Source: Zingiber officinale
Lineage: Eukaryota; Streptophyta; Magnoliopsida; Zingiberales; Zingiberaceae
Assembly: GCF_018446385.1 (NCBI RefSeq)
Contig: NC_055987.1
Coordinates: forward strand, 34,483,202-34,547,201
Length of the DNA: 64,000 bases
Direction: 5' to 3'
Shown here: in pieces, positions 47,918 through 58,708 of the stretch
How positions within the stretch are numbered: position 1 is the stretch's first letter
Layout: each line of letters opens with the position of its first letter
Notes under the pieces: generated by a model
The model's database searches: none
Seen by the model: the letters and a program-made list of their open reading frames with translations, nothing else
What the model was told of the DNA's origin: nothing
Position numbers and translations under genes: made by a program

Positions 47918-50900
47918 TCAGTGATCTAGAGTTTGAGACACAGTTGTGGTGTATTATTGAAAATTTTTCTCTTTAATCAATCAAAGATCTAGAGTTCAAA
48001 ACTCAAATGTGACATATTATTGAGAATTTTTCTCATTAATCAATTAGAAATTTAGAGTTCTCTTTAGTCTGATATCTTAGAATTGACAATACTATGAGTA
48101 AAAAAAATTCTATAAATACTTTGGGACGATGATGTTACAAAGCATACTTTTATTGACTTTCTGGCTAAGATCAAGTATGATATTAAATTAATTTTTTATA
48201 AGGGGGAGTCTGTTACAGTAGTTTGTTGCTGGGATTCTTTAATGACACTCTAGCATTACACTATTGCATGAGTCTAGTGGCACACCCTTACACAATTTAT
48301 AAGCAACCTTTTAGCTAAGATTAAGTGTAATATTTATTCTTATCAGTTTGATATCTGATATAAAGAATTAAATTAAGTTTTTATGAAGGAGAGTCTGTTA
48401 CCCGCACGCGTTCATGTATTATATTATACACACAACCAGGGGTGAAGCCACGCATAGCTTTGGTGAGTCAGTTGCCCCACCTCAATTTTTGTAAGTACCC
48501 CTAGAGGTGTATAAAATTATAAAAATATTAGAGTCTTACTCCATAAAAAAAATAAAAGTAGGGTCAATACTCAAAAATAAAACTATTTTCTATAGGTTAA
48601 TTCTTCATCCCTCAGATCTCTCCCTGTATTGCCCCACCTGGTAAAAGGGCCCTCGCTCACGCAACGCGTGTGCATGATCTCTAGTATTTAGAAAATACAG
48701 ATGGAGTGTGGTGGATGACTCAGCATCATGCTTGTGGTTCAAATATCTTGATTGCATGAGTCGACATCATGGGTAGTTCAAATATCGTGGTTCTATGATA
48801 CTCTGTGAGAGTTTCAAACTCTCGTTGCATGAGTCTGTCTCATCTTTACCATTCCATTGTATCCGAAGGGAAGAGAAGAGGGTTTATGGAGCCTCACGCT
48901 CTGGTAAGGAAGGAGGATGCGAAGAGAGGGAAGGTTTGGTGTTTGAGGGATGATTAATTTTGTTAGCATTTAGTCCCACATTGCTCATTCTTGGTGAGCT
49001 TCCTACAGAGGACATTATAAATTGGTTCAGAGTTACGTCATAATAAAACATGTGTGTGATAGACACTAAGCGATTTATTCTTTTGCCTTTTTACTAAAGA
49101 ATATTGTGTTCTTGTCACTAAAAACAATATACATTAGTTTTTGAAAGGGCTCCTTTTTACAAAGGAACCCTAACAAATTGTAAGCTAAAATTTTCCTAAC
49201 AATTTATAAATTAATTATTTTAGTTGTAAGAGCTACAATGTTTCATATATTGAATTTTCTCTTATTATTATTTTTAAATAATTTAGATATTCATCTCTTT
49301 TGGTTCTATAGAAGTTTACATAGATTATTATGATATATTTGGAAAGTTAGAAAGTGCATATGAATGTGGACTACTCAGCATCATGGGTGGTATGATATAC
49401 TTCGTGAGAGTTTTAAACCTCGTTGCATGAGTCTGTCTCATCTTTTACTATCACACTATATCCAAATGGCTTAAATATATTTTTTTTATAATTTACGTAT
49501 CAAGGTTTATGATCCAATTAATCTTTGAAGTGATCGGTCTCATATAAATTTTTCATCGGCCATCAGAGTAAATCGAGAAGTTCAAATAGATCCTAAAAGA
49601 TGGCTCAGTGTCTCGTAATTTTTTTAAACTCCCTAGGTGTAATGCGTCTTGAGTAAGATTTGAATTTTTATTGCCTAGGGAGTCTGTTCCACCTCTTTAT
49701 CATCACACCATAGCGCTGAGCGCAAATATTTTTATTATTAGAGTAAAAGATAATATTGCTCATTCCAAACAGTCCAATATCGCTGACTCCATATTAAGAT
49801 ACAAATAAATAAATCATGAGAATATTTTACTCTAGAGCAACAACACTTTGCATAGGAGACATCAAACCTCCAATGAGATTTTGTATCAACTAAGAATTGA
49901 TGTCGACTTATTCAAGCTATCAATTGTGCTAATGAAGGCAAATATTTTCATTATTGTAGTAAAAAGGTTGAATTTGTCACTTCAACAACCTCACACGATC
50001 GGTCTCATGACCAAGAGCAGAGCCATCCTTGGGCTAGGGTGAGCTCCAGCCTAACCCATTTTTAAAAAAATTATAATTAAAATTTTATTTCAACTCTATT
50101 GTCATTTTATTTCAGTTGATATCACTTCATAGTAATTTTATTTCCGTTATTGTTTCTCCCTATTGAATTGCTAAAAATTTTAATTAAACCTTGATTTCCC
50201 CTTATTTGTCGCTTCACCTCCCTACGCGTACTGCTCTATTTGTTGCACGAGTAATCATGTCGCCACCTTCCTTATCCCTCCTCGCAAGTGTAGTTGCGAC
50301 TTGACTAGTACAATCACGGCAAACCTTCTCCTTATTAGCATACTATATCTGTGGGGCATTGCAGCAGCCACAACCCTATCGTCGCTGCCTTCCTCCCTAA
50401 CTACCATGATATCATATTCATTGCTATCCCTGTTTGATAATTTTGTCATTGTTGCTCTCCTGCCACAAACGATGTTGACTCTGCTCTGCCATCACAACTC
50501 AGTCGTGATCATCGTCACCGGAACACCAACGATGACCCTAGGTAATTTTAAATTTCACAACCATCTATAAGGAGGTAAATCAGAAAATTATAGTTAACTA
50601 CTACGGGAAGAATTATTTGTTCGGTAAATATTTTCATTATTGGACAATGTGTGGGAGTTCTAGTAAATCTTAATTTTAAATTTTATCCTTATAATCTCGT
50701 TATTCTGTGTGTTTGTAATGGCCAGTTGACCATTGCCTAAATGTCTAACAATGCAGTTAAGCCTTCATACATTGTTAATGAGCGAGTCGAAGTTGTGTTT
50801 AACTATCTATTTTATGCAAATTTAGTGAGCCAGAGCTAAGCTAAAGTTTTTATTGAGTGAAATTGTCAGTATAATTATTGAGTAAATAATTTAGATTATA

Positions 50901-51349
50901 AAGCACTACAAGTGTTTGAATTAAATAGTATGTCTATAGGATTCATGTCTAAATATAAAACACCATGTAAAATAAAGCACCTAATAAGCTTGTTTTCTCT
51001 GTTTCTCACTTGAAGTGAAACTAGCATATAAGCTGCCCAAGAACCAAAAGCTAAATACATTAGTAATATGCAGTCAAAGAGACAGAGATAACTGTCATTG
51101 GGGGGAGAGCACATTATAGTTACAAGTTCCATGCCTCAAATTCACACAAGAATTACTGAATTATTTCATTAAAAAAAATCATACAAAAATGATTCTTAAT
51201 TTAGCTTTGTAAGAGGGAAGAAAAGTGGCTACACTATTTATCTTCACCATTCCAAAAGGATTGATTCATGTTGAGCTTGGAGGGAAAAATCTTTGCAACA
51301 GCTTCACATCATCCACAGGAGCATTGTGTCAAACACTTGAAGCAATGTC
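47918..51349. other. Intergenic DNA left of the PPR gene
   Basis: About 3.4 kb with no gene I can support. It holds a ~65 bp tandem duplication (47923-48060). A pair of similar ~90 bp segments lies at 48716-48866 and 49369-49462. Two places (48437-48475 and 50018-50060) read like the ends of old non-autonomous DNA elements (GGGGTGAAGCCACG and GAGCAGAGCCATCC). The short open frames (49848-50042, 50301-50570 and others) lack recognisable motifs. The right end, nearest the stop codon at 51350, probably holds the PPR 3' UTR. Confidence 0.55.
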
Positions 51350-52795
51350 TTACAAAGCTACGCATTCCTCCACCCCTGTCGTGGGCTCTGCTAAGCTCCA
51401 GCCCGGATCCTTGCGCAACCCACTCTCCTTCACAAACCTCCGCACCTCTTCTGCCTCCAGCCATCGCCCCATCTCAACGTACAGATTCGACAACACCACG
51501 TAATGCGCGATGTTTGTAGGCTCGAGCTCCACCAGCTTTCTCGCCGCTAGCTCGCTGAAACTTAACTCCCCATGAGCTCTAGAGCCATGGAGGAGGGATC
51601 CCCAGATGACCACATTTGGCGCAAACGGCATCGCTTCTATGAACCTGACAGCCTCGCCTAGTAAGCCGGCGCGCCCCAGGAGGTCGACCATACAGCCGTA
51701 GTGCCTGATCCCTGGGCGGAATCCGTACTTGCCAGCCACCATCGCGTCGAACAATTGCCACGCAGCTTCGACGAGGCCCGAGTGGCTGCAGGCGCACAGG
51801 ACGGCGATGAGCGTGACGCCATCCGGCCTGACGCCCTCGCTCTCCATCCTCGAGAGCCATTGGAGCGCTTCTCTGCCGCATTTGGCGAGGGCGAGCCCCA
51901 TGATGACGGAATTCCAGGTGTATGCATTCCTCTCGGCCATGCTCCAGAACACTTCGAGGCCGGCGTCAATCCGACCGCATTTACTATACATGTCCACGAG
52001 TGAGGTCCCGAGGACGACGTCGAGCTTCCAGCCGCGGTTGCGGATGTAGTCGTGGATCCAGACGCCGACGTCAAGGGCTCCGTGGGCGGCGCAAGCGACC
52101 AGGGCGCTGACCATGGTGACGCGGTTAGGAACCACGCCGGCGAAATGCATTCGCTCGAAGGCGAGAAGGGCGTCGCCAGGACGGTGGCGTCCGGCGTAAC
52201 CGGTGATGAGGGTGGTCCAGGCGACGACATCGGGGGCGGGCATTTCGTCGAACAGTTGCTCGGAGGAGGGGATGTCGGCAGCCGTGGCGTAGAGATGAAG
52301 AAGGGAGTTGCGGACGTGGAGGTCAGAGGTGAGGCCGAATCGGAGAGACAGGGCGTGGAGCATGCGGCCGCGAGGCAGGTCGCCGCGGGGAAGGGACTTG
52401 AGGACGACTGGGAAAGTGTATCGGTTGGGGGGAACGGAGGAGCGGAGCATGTGGGAGAGGAGGAAGAGGGGCGGGAGAGAAGGGGAAGAGGAAGGAAGGA
52501 GGAGGAGAGCGCGGAGGAGGGTATTGCAGAGGAAGACGTGGGGTCGGTGGAGGAGGGAGAAGAGGGAAAGGGCGGGGGAGAGGCGGCGGAGGGTGAGGCA
52601 GACGTTGATGAAGGCGGAAGCGACGGTGGTGTTGGGGTGGAGGCGGTGGACGAGGATTTGGGACTGGATGAGAGGAAGCTGGGCGGGGGAGGTGCACGTG
52701 CTGATGGCATGCAGAATCCGATGGGCGGCAGGGGGCAGCGACTCCCCCAACGCCGCCGACGGAGGAAGCTTTAGCGGCGGAAGCAGCGACGACAT
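51350..52795 (-). CDS. PPR protein, PLS class with E domain
   Basis: An intact, intronless 481-codon gene. The frame extends to 52831 but has no ATG there, so I take the first ATG, 52793-52795 (MSSLLPPLKL). The N-terminus is rich in S, L and P, as in organelle transit peptides. Pentatricopeptide repeats follow. Clear ones include VVAWTTLITGYAGRHRPGDA, VLGTSLVDMYSKCGRIDAG, YTWNSVIMGLALAKCGREAL and HYGCMVDLLGRAGLLGEA. The C-terminus reads WGSLLHGSRAHGELSF...LEPTN...HYVVLSNLYVEMGRW...GLRKDPGWSLAE, which is the E domain. There is no DYW domain. PLS-E proteins bind organelle RNA one base per repeat and usually take part in C-to-U editing, with a DYW partner supplying the deaminase. The target is unknown. 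The gene is strongly GC-rich compared with its surroundings, and open frames on the other frames and strand (for example 51658-52710 and 52052-52774) are shadows of it. It is divergent from the hAT transposase at 53419. Confidence 0.93.
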   Translation of the reverse strand: MSSLLPPLKLPPSAALGESLPPAAHRILHAISTCTSPAQLPLIQSQILVHRLHPNTTVASAFINVCLTLRRLSPALSLFSLLHRPHVFLCNTLLRALLLLPSSSPSLPPLFLLSHMLRSSVPPNRYTFPVVLKSLPRGDLPRGRMLHALSLRFGLTSDLHVRNSLLHLYATAADIPSSEQLFDEMPAPDVVAWTTLITGYAGRHRPGDALLAFERMHFAGVVPNRVTMVSALVACAAHGALDVGVWIHDYIRNRGWKLDVVLGTSLVDMYSKCGRIDAGLEVFWSMAERNAYTWNSVIMGLALAKCGREALQWLSRMESEGVRPDGVTLIAVLCACSHSGLVEAAWQLFDAMVAGKYGFRPGIRHYGCMVDLLGRAGLLGEAVRFIEAMPFAPNVVIWGSLLHGSRAHGELSFSELAARKLVELEPTNIAHYVVLSNLYVEMGRWLEAEEVRRFVKESGLRKDPGWSLAEPTTGVEECVAL

Positions 52796-52834
52796 CACAT
52801 CCGCAAGACCGCAACAGCGCAATCCAAACAAAAC

Positions 52835-52881
<47 letters not shown>

Positions 52882-52930
52882 TATTATTATTATTATTATA
52901 ATTATTATTATTATTATTATTATTATTATT
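52835..52930. repeat. AAT/ATT microsatellite forming an inverted repeat
   Basis: About 46 bases of (AAT)n run into about 50 bases of (ATT)n, with one break near 52899-52902. The halves are complementary, so a long hairpin is possible. It lies 40-135 bases upstream of the PPR start codon, in the presumed 5' UTR or core promoter. Confidence 0.95.
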
Positions 52931-52948
52931 GATGCGGTGATGAGGGGC

Positions 52949-52956
52949 CCACCCAG
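52949..52956. repeat. hAT target-site duplication, left copy
   Basis: CCACCCAG here and at 63616-63623, an exact 8 bp match. This is the length expected for hAT elements. It directly borders the inverted ends TAGACC. Confidence 0.95.
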
Positions 52957-53418
52957 TAGACCCGACCCCGTGCCCGGTCTGTCCCGGACCCGGCCCGGGC
53001 CCGTAACCGGGTCAACGAGCCGGTTGCCCGTTGACCAGGTTCGCCGGGTCGAATCGGAACCGGCCCAGCAAGTTGTCGGGCCGGTTCCGGTTCCGGTTCA
53101 TGGGCTGTAAACCCGACGAACCGCCAGTTAACCGGCGGTTCAGCCGCAAACAAATTTTTTTTTTTTTTTTAAACGGCTTGAACCGCCGGTTAACCGGCAG
53201 TTCGTAGCCGTTGGGAGGGTTTTTTGGGTTTTTTTTTTCAACGGTTAGGATCATTTGACCGTTTTTTGATCAATGTCTATGATTTAGTGTCCGTTACTAT
53301 CAAAACTCTATAAATAGAGAGCTCATTTCATCATTTTTCACACACATCTTCTCTACTCTTAATCTCATTTTCGTATTCTCTAATCTCTACATGCTTTCGT
53401 TTTCAATTTTCAATTACA

Positions 53419-54126
53419 ATGGAAGGAGGCCGCGGAGGTGCATCATCTCGAGCTCAGAAGGGAAAGCAAATAATGAATCCATGGGAGGAGGACCCCAACA
53501 TTCAATCCACCGATGATGAGATCGAGCATCTTCCGAATCCGACACCCGAAACACAAGGAAGTACCGATGCAATTACTTCTAAGGTTCGGGAACTTCCTCC
53601 TCTAAAGTCTTCTATTTTTACTAAACATTTTGAGAAGGTCACTCTTCCATCGGGAGAAATGCGTGCAAAATGTAAGCACTGCAATGCTTCCTACAAATTC
53701 CAAGCCGGCGATGGCTATGGGTCGTTGAAACGATATGTAGAAACGAAGCACCCGACGGAATATGGACTCGACCGTTCTCAAACACAATTATCAAGATTTT
53801 TTTCAACTAGCGGTAGTACCGATTCCGGTTTATTTTTATATTCGGATAACAAATTAAGAGAATCATTAGCTAAATTTGTTTCCGTAGAACATCTTTCTTT
53901 TAGTTTTGGATCTAAATGCACATTTGAAGATTTTTGTAAAGAATCTCTTAATCCATGTGCTAAACGTGTTCCTAGGACTACACTTACTCGTACAATTAAA
54001 AAATTAGTAAAACAAGGAAAAAAGAATTTAATTGATGAATTTAGTAAATTAGATAATAAAGTTTCTTTATGTTCCGATATTTGTAGTGATCATTGGCAAA
54101 CACATTCGTATATGAGTGTGACTTGC
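53419..54126 (+). pseudogene. hAT transposase, N-terminal part (BED zinc finger)
   Basis: 236 codons from the ATG at 53419 to the insertion point. After an acidic N-terminus comes a BED-type zinc finger (CKHCNASYKF...LKRYVETKHP, residues about 85-117), which binds element ends. Next is the start of the transposase core (FCKESLNPCAKRVPRTTLTR, then SLCSDICSDHWQTHSYMSVT). The gene resembles RICESLEEPER/DAYSLEEPER-type hAT transposases. The frame runs directly into the inserted LTR element: the last two codons, ACT TGC, overlap the duplication CTTGC. The host frame resumes in phase at 61888. Confidence 0.9.
54122..54126. repeat. Target-site duplication of the LARD-like element, left copy
   Basis: CTTGC here and at 61883-61887, exact and 5 bp long, bordering LTR ends TG...CA. 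Confidence 0.95.
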
Positions 54127-57100
54127 TGTAAAATACAACAACAAAATAATAATAAAAAATAGGGTTATTTGACAAATAATTGTATTAGATTTTCAGGAAT
54201 TTTTAGAAATTTTCTGGGATTTAATCGGAACTCGTATGATATATTTTGAGGGGATAAAATTATAGGTTTTGGAAAAGGTCCGTTTGGAATATCTAAATAT
54301 GGCGGTTGATTGAGGAATAAACTTAGGTTTTAATTTATCTAAACCTAAGTTTATATTATAAAAACCTAAAAAATTGCCGTGCCTAGCATCCTCACCCGCG
54401 CGCCTCTCCTCTTCCCCTGCAGATTCCTCTCTTGCGTCACCGCCGATCGCCTCTCCCGCACCGATCGCCAGTCACCGAATGGCCGACACCGACCCTTGAG
54501 CTCCGATCCGACCATTGTCTTTCTCTCCTAGCCAAGACACTCGGAGATTGCGGAAATCAAGCAAGGAGCCCTGAATCTCTTCACCGCCGCCCCCTTCCTT
54601 CTCTGCTCCCTTGACCGCGCCGAGCTTCATCTCCCCGATCCTCATCCAGGCGAGCACCGGCCCAGTCAGTTGCTTCCACCTCCCTCTCCTCCCTCTCTCC
54701 GGATTAGCAAAATAAAGCCTGCTGCCAACACAGCCGTGCCCTAACCGATCTAGCAGGTACAATCTCTCTTGTAGGTATGAGTTTTGGGAATAAGGGATAG
54801 GAGTAGGTGTATAAACGATCTCCATTGATGTCCTTGCTTCTTCCTATGGTTTCTTTCGGTTCCTTCCTATTTCCCCCGAATGGTTTGAACAAGTTGATAG
54901 TGAATTAAGTCTTGATTAAAGATGCTCTTGCTTCTCCTTGTCGTTTCTGGATTTTTCGAACAGATTCTAATAGTTTAAGCTTCGATTGATGACACTGCTA
55001 CTTTGTCCGTTCCGTCTAAATTGGTGAAGTGTTAAGCTGTGTTCGGTGGCGTTTTGGTTTTATTAATCGGTTTTGCTTCGCTGAACAAGCTTGAGATAAT
55101 AGGATGTGACCAATTTCGTTGTTACTTCTACTCATGCTTTGTTTTGGAATTAGTTGTTGCTGCTTTTGCCTTCTGAATTGATGAGGAAATTTGTGTGGAT
55201 TTAACTTGATGTTGTAGCTGAGGTTGCTGTGGATTCTAATTGTGGTTCTTGTCTCCTCGCTGTTGTAGGATTTTGGGACAGATTTGGTAGTCATTGTGCA
55301 ATTTCAAGAATTATTCTTGCTACCTTAAGATGTTTTCGGATCTTGGTTAGGTAGGTGAAGTTTGGTTTTGTCTTGAATAGCCGTGATCTTGAGAAGTGAA
55401 TTGGTGTGATTTCATTTGAGTTAGCTGTGGATTTGTGGAGGGGTCTGATGTTTCTATGTCTTCCTGATGCATACGAATTTTTGAATGGAAATGAGGGTGG
55501 TTTGGAAGAGATTTCGATGTGTTACATAGTGATTTTCTGGATCGTTGTGTGTTGTTGAAGTTCTAGAATGGTGTGGATTTTAAGTAAGGATTTATTCGTT
55601 GGATTTGGGTGAATCGAGGTTTATAGTTGGGTTAGGGGTTTTCCCTAATTAAGTTGGGTTTCGGTTTAACTAGTGTTGTTTATGAAATTAAGCTAAATTG
55701 TACATCACGTGATTTGCAGGACATTGATTGAAGACGGTGGACACGATCTACATCTATAGGCGGGTACTTCTTGCTCGTTTTCTTTTAGTACTTTGACCTT
55801 AGTGCATGTATTATTTTGGATAAGGATTGTTTACCTTGACTCCACTCTTACTTTCCTGCGCTTGATACTTCCATGCAATCTTTGAGAAATTCGTTTCTAT
55901 ATCCATACAGTCTCTTCTTGTTGTCCATGATCCGTAGCAGATACTAAATATCATATTTGTATACTTTAACTGTTGCTTATTTATGTACGATATTGAGCAT
56001 GCTGGCTTCATGTAGCATACCTGTTTCTGCTTATATATATGATGACTGTTGCATCGTTCGCATCATGTCATTGCATGCATGCCGCATCCTCGGCCACTCG
56101 AGAGAGTGGTAGCTGGAGTTGATGCCGCTTGTCCTGTCGTGCCGCACTCGGCCACTCGTGTGAGTGGTAGCTGGAGTACGAGCAGCAGGGACCCCCTTCG
56201 CTGTGTAGCTAGTTAGCTACTCAGCACCTGTCCATCCGGTCACTCGCGGGAGTGGCGGCCTTTGGGTGGTACAGTTTTCATTGATCCGGCCTCTCGACAA
56301 TACAGGGGTCATGGTGCAGAGAGGTGGGCGGGGTGACCATCCGTGCATACGCTGTTATTATGCTTGTTTTAGCTGTTGGTGTTTACTTATATTGTTATGA
56401 CTTACTTATGCTGCTGTGGTATGTTTATGCTGCCGTTGCTACTTGCTGTTGTTCACTTATGCTGATATGCTGTCTTATGTTGAGATATGCTCACGTTGTA
56501 GGTGATTAAACCTTGGTTTATTAATTGGAAATGTTTATATACCTTACCCATTACCTCTGTAGTTATGAGCAGTACTGTAGCATATTAGTACCATTTCTGA
56601 CTTTCTGTATCTAGCCTAGGATATGGTTCCAGGTATGAACCTTTATCATGGTTTTATGTTTGTATCTGCTATTCTCTTATGAGACTGTATTTCTTTTGGG
56701 TATTCTTATTTGGTTGATTATGTTCATGCACTATCTTTTCTATACCCGCTGAGTTCCAATACTCACCCCCCCCCCCCCCACAAAATAGTTTTCTTTCGCC
56801 AGGTAACAGATAGATGAGTCATGGATGCTTGGAGAGATGCCGGTTGCCAGTCCTGGGTCCTACGTCACACTCGAGGATAGTTTTCGTTTTGGTTTTGTTA
56901 TCGTTTAGGGTGGTATATTGATTTTGTGTATTTTGTTTTTCAACAAGTCGATGTGAATTTTGGGTCAAGTCTGTGATGACAGGTATTTTTGTTAGTGTCG
57001 TCTTTAGTTTTACGTTCGTATCGTTTTATGTCTTCCGCTGCTGTGTGTTTACGTTCAACCGTGTAGGCTTATTAAACTACGTGGTTTTATCTCATTTTTT

Positions 57101-57281
57101 TGTCCAGCCGGGTAGGCTGAGTATATTCAACTGCGTGTTATGTTGTTTATATTTTGCATATATATTCCAGCCGAGTGTGGCTGAGGTATATTTTGTATGT
57201 AGTAATGCTTCATATTGTCCGTCGTACAGGGGAGGTGCTGCCGAAATTTCTTCGGACAGGGACTCCTTTGGGGGTGTGACA
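54127..57281 (+). repeat. LARD-like element 5' LTR
   Basis: Opens TGTAAAATACAACAAC and ends GGGGGTGTGACA. It carries hairpin-forming CCACTC...GAGTGG units at 56090-56260 and a run of C near 56766-56780. The open frames in it recur in the other LTR and are not genes. Confidence 0.92.
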
Positions 57282-58708
57282 ATTTAGTGGTATCAGAGCG
57301 GGTTTCGTGATCTGAATTTTTTTGAGTTGATCTGATACCAATTTAGTGGTATCAGAGCATGGTTCGAGTCAAATGCTGTGTTTTGTGTTTTGAAATCTTG
57401 ATCTTGTTTCGATTTATGGTTTTCGGTGTTCCGATTGTTTTATTTTCCCTTTGTCAGTTGATTCCTCGATGTGACGTTTGAGTTTTGGGACCAGGCAGCG
57501 GCAGGACATCTCCAAGCTATAGGAAGTAAGGTATATCTCTGGTGTTGTTATCTTTTGGATTTGTTGATGTTTAAATAAGTGGTCACACCTTTATGGTTTC
57601 CACTTCAGAATTAAAGTTGAACCGTCGAGCTTAGAATTGTGCACCTCCCGTCGGAATGCTCATAAGGGCAGAGATCCCTAGGGCAAGTTGTCCTGACATG
57701 GGGTTGCTGATCCACTTAGTTACCATTGTCCTTCTAGGACTTTTGATCCGCATGGTGTTATTCTTGTTGTCTTACTGCTTAATTTATGTGATACACATGG
57801 TGATACATTCTTCCTATTCTGTTGCATTCCACCCTGTAATAAAATGCTTGGGGTTGTACGCTATCAAGCTAGCCTAGTCTGACGTAATGTTTTCTCTATT
57901 TTATATATTCTCAATCTGGCCTAGATCTGATCATAACCTGCACATTCTTTGTTTGGTCAACATTTAAGCATGTGATTCAGAATTTCAACAAATGTTAAGT
58001 ATGAGAAAATGTGCATGTTGTGGACTAAGGAGATCTTAAATATGAGAAAATGATCTGATCTACCTATTCAGGACAAATTAGGTATGTTCGTATAATGTCA
58101 TGGTACATCTTTATTGTTACTTGACTAGTGTTTGTGCCATGTATGATTTATGTAGTGTCAGTCATTGGTTAGATCATATGTTGTGATATGTGGATTCTGG
58201 ATGGTTTACGGGTGGATATCCTCTTACACAACATTTAAATGTGGTAATATCTAATTTTCAGATACTTTATTAGTGGATATATGACTTGAGGATTTATTGT
58301 TTGGTATTTGAGGTGGATAGAAACATAAGGAGTAGCACTTGTGTGATGGTTATGGATTTGGTGATTTGTAGTTGGTGATCTGATTTCATTGATCTTACGG
58401 TTGATTGACCCTTGGATTTTGGATTAGAACTTTTGTATGGTGGATACTTGAGTATTTGGAGGATCTATTGATAGTGGATTATGGATTTCTGAAGTAGTTG
58501 ACTTAATTACGGTTAGCTAGAAAGTAGTGTGGAGTAGCGGAAGCATGGTGAGCTCATAACCCACAGAGTTAATCCTTTTCGGTTAAGAATTTGATCATGG
58601 CACTACGATGGACTAGTATATGGGTGTGTTCTTTGGTTGTTATCCTTAGATGAGGATTCCTGAGTTAGTAGTAAATTTGGGGACCAAATTTTTATCAGTG
58701 GGGGAGAA
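57282..58708 (+). other. LARD-like element interior with doubled primer site
   Basis: TGGTATCAGAGC occurs at 57288-57299, next to the LTR, and again at about 57349-57360, within a similar ATTTAGTGGTATCAGAGC context. The rest has no coding potential I can recognise (the 73-codon frame at 57656-57877 has no motif). The purine tract CAGTGGGGGAGAA lies at 58696-58708. Confidence 0.88.

Noticed and set aside
50301-50570. 89-codon plus-strand frame in intergenic DNA as a small gene
   Set aside because: Hydrophobic and serine/threonine-rich but without a motif, clear context or any other support.
51658-52710. Long open frames overlapping the PPR gene (350 codons minus strand in another frame, 240 and 176 codons plus strand)
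   Set aside because: They come from high GC at third positions of the PPR gene, have low-complexity S/P/T or G/E/R composition, and show no domain.
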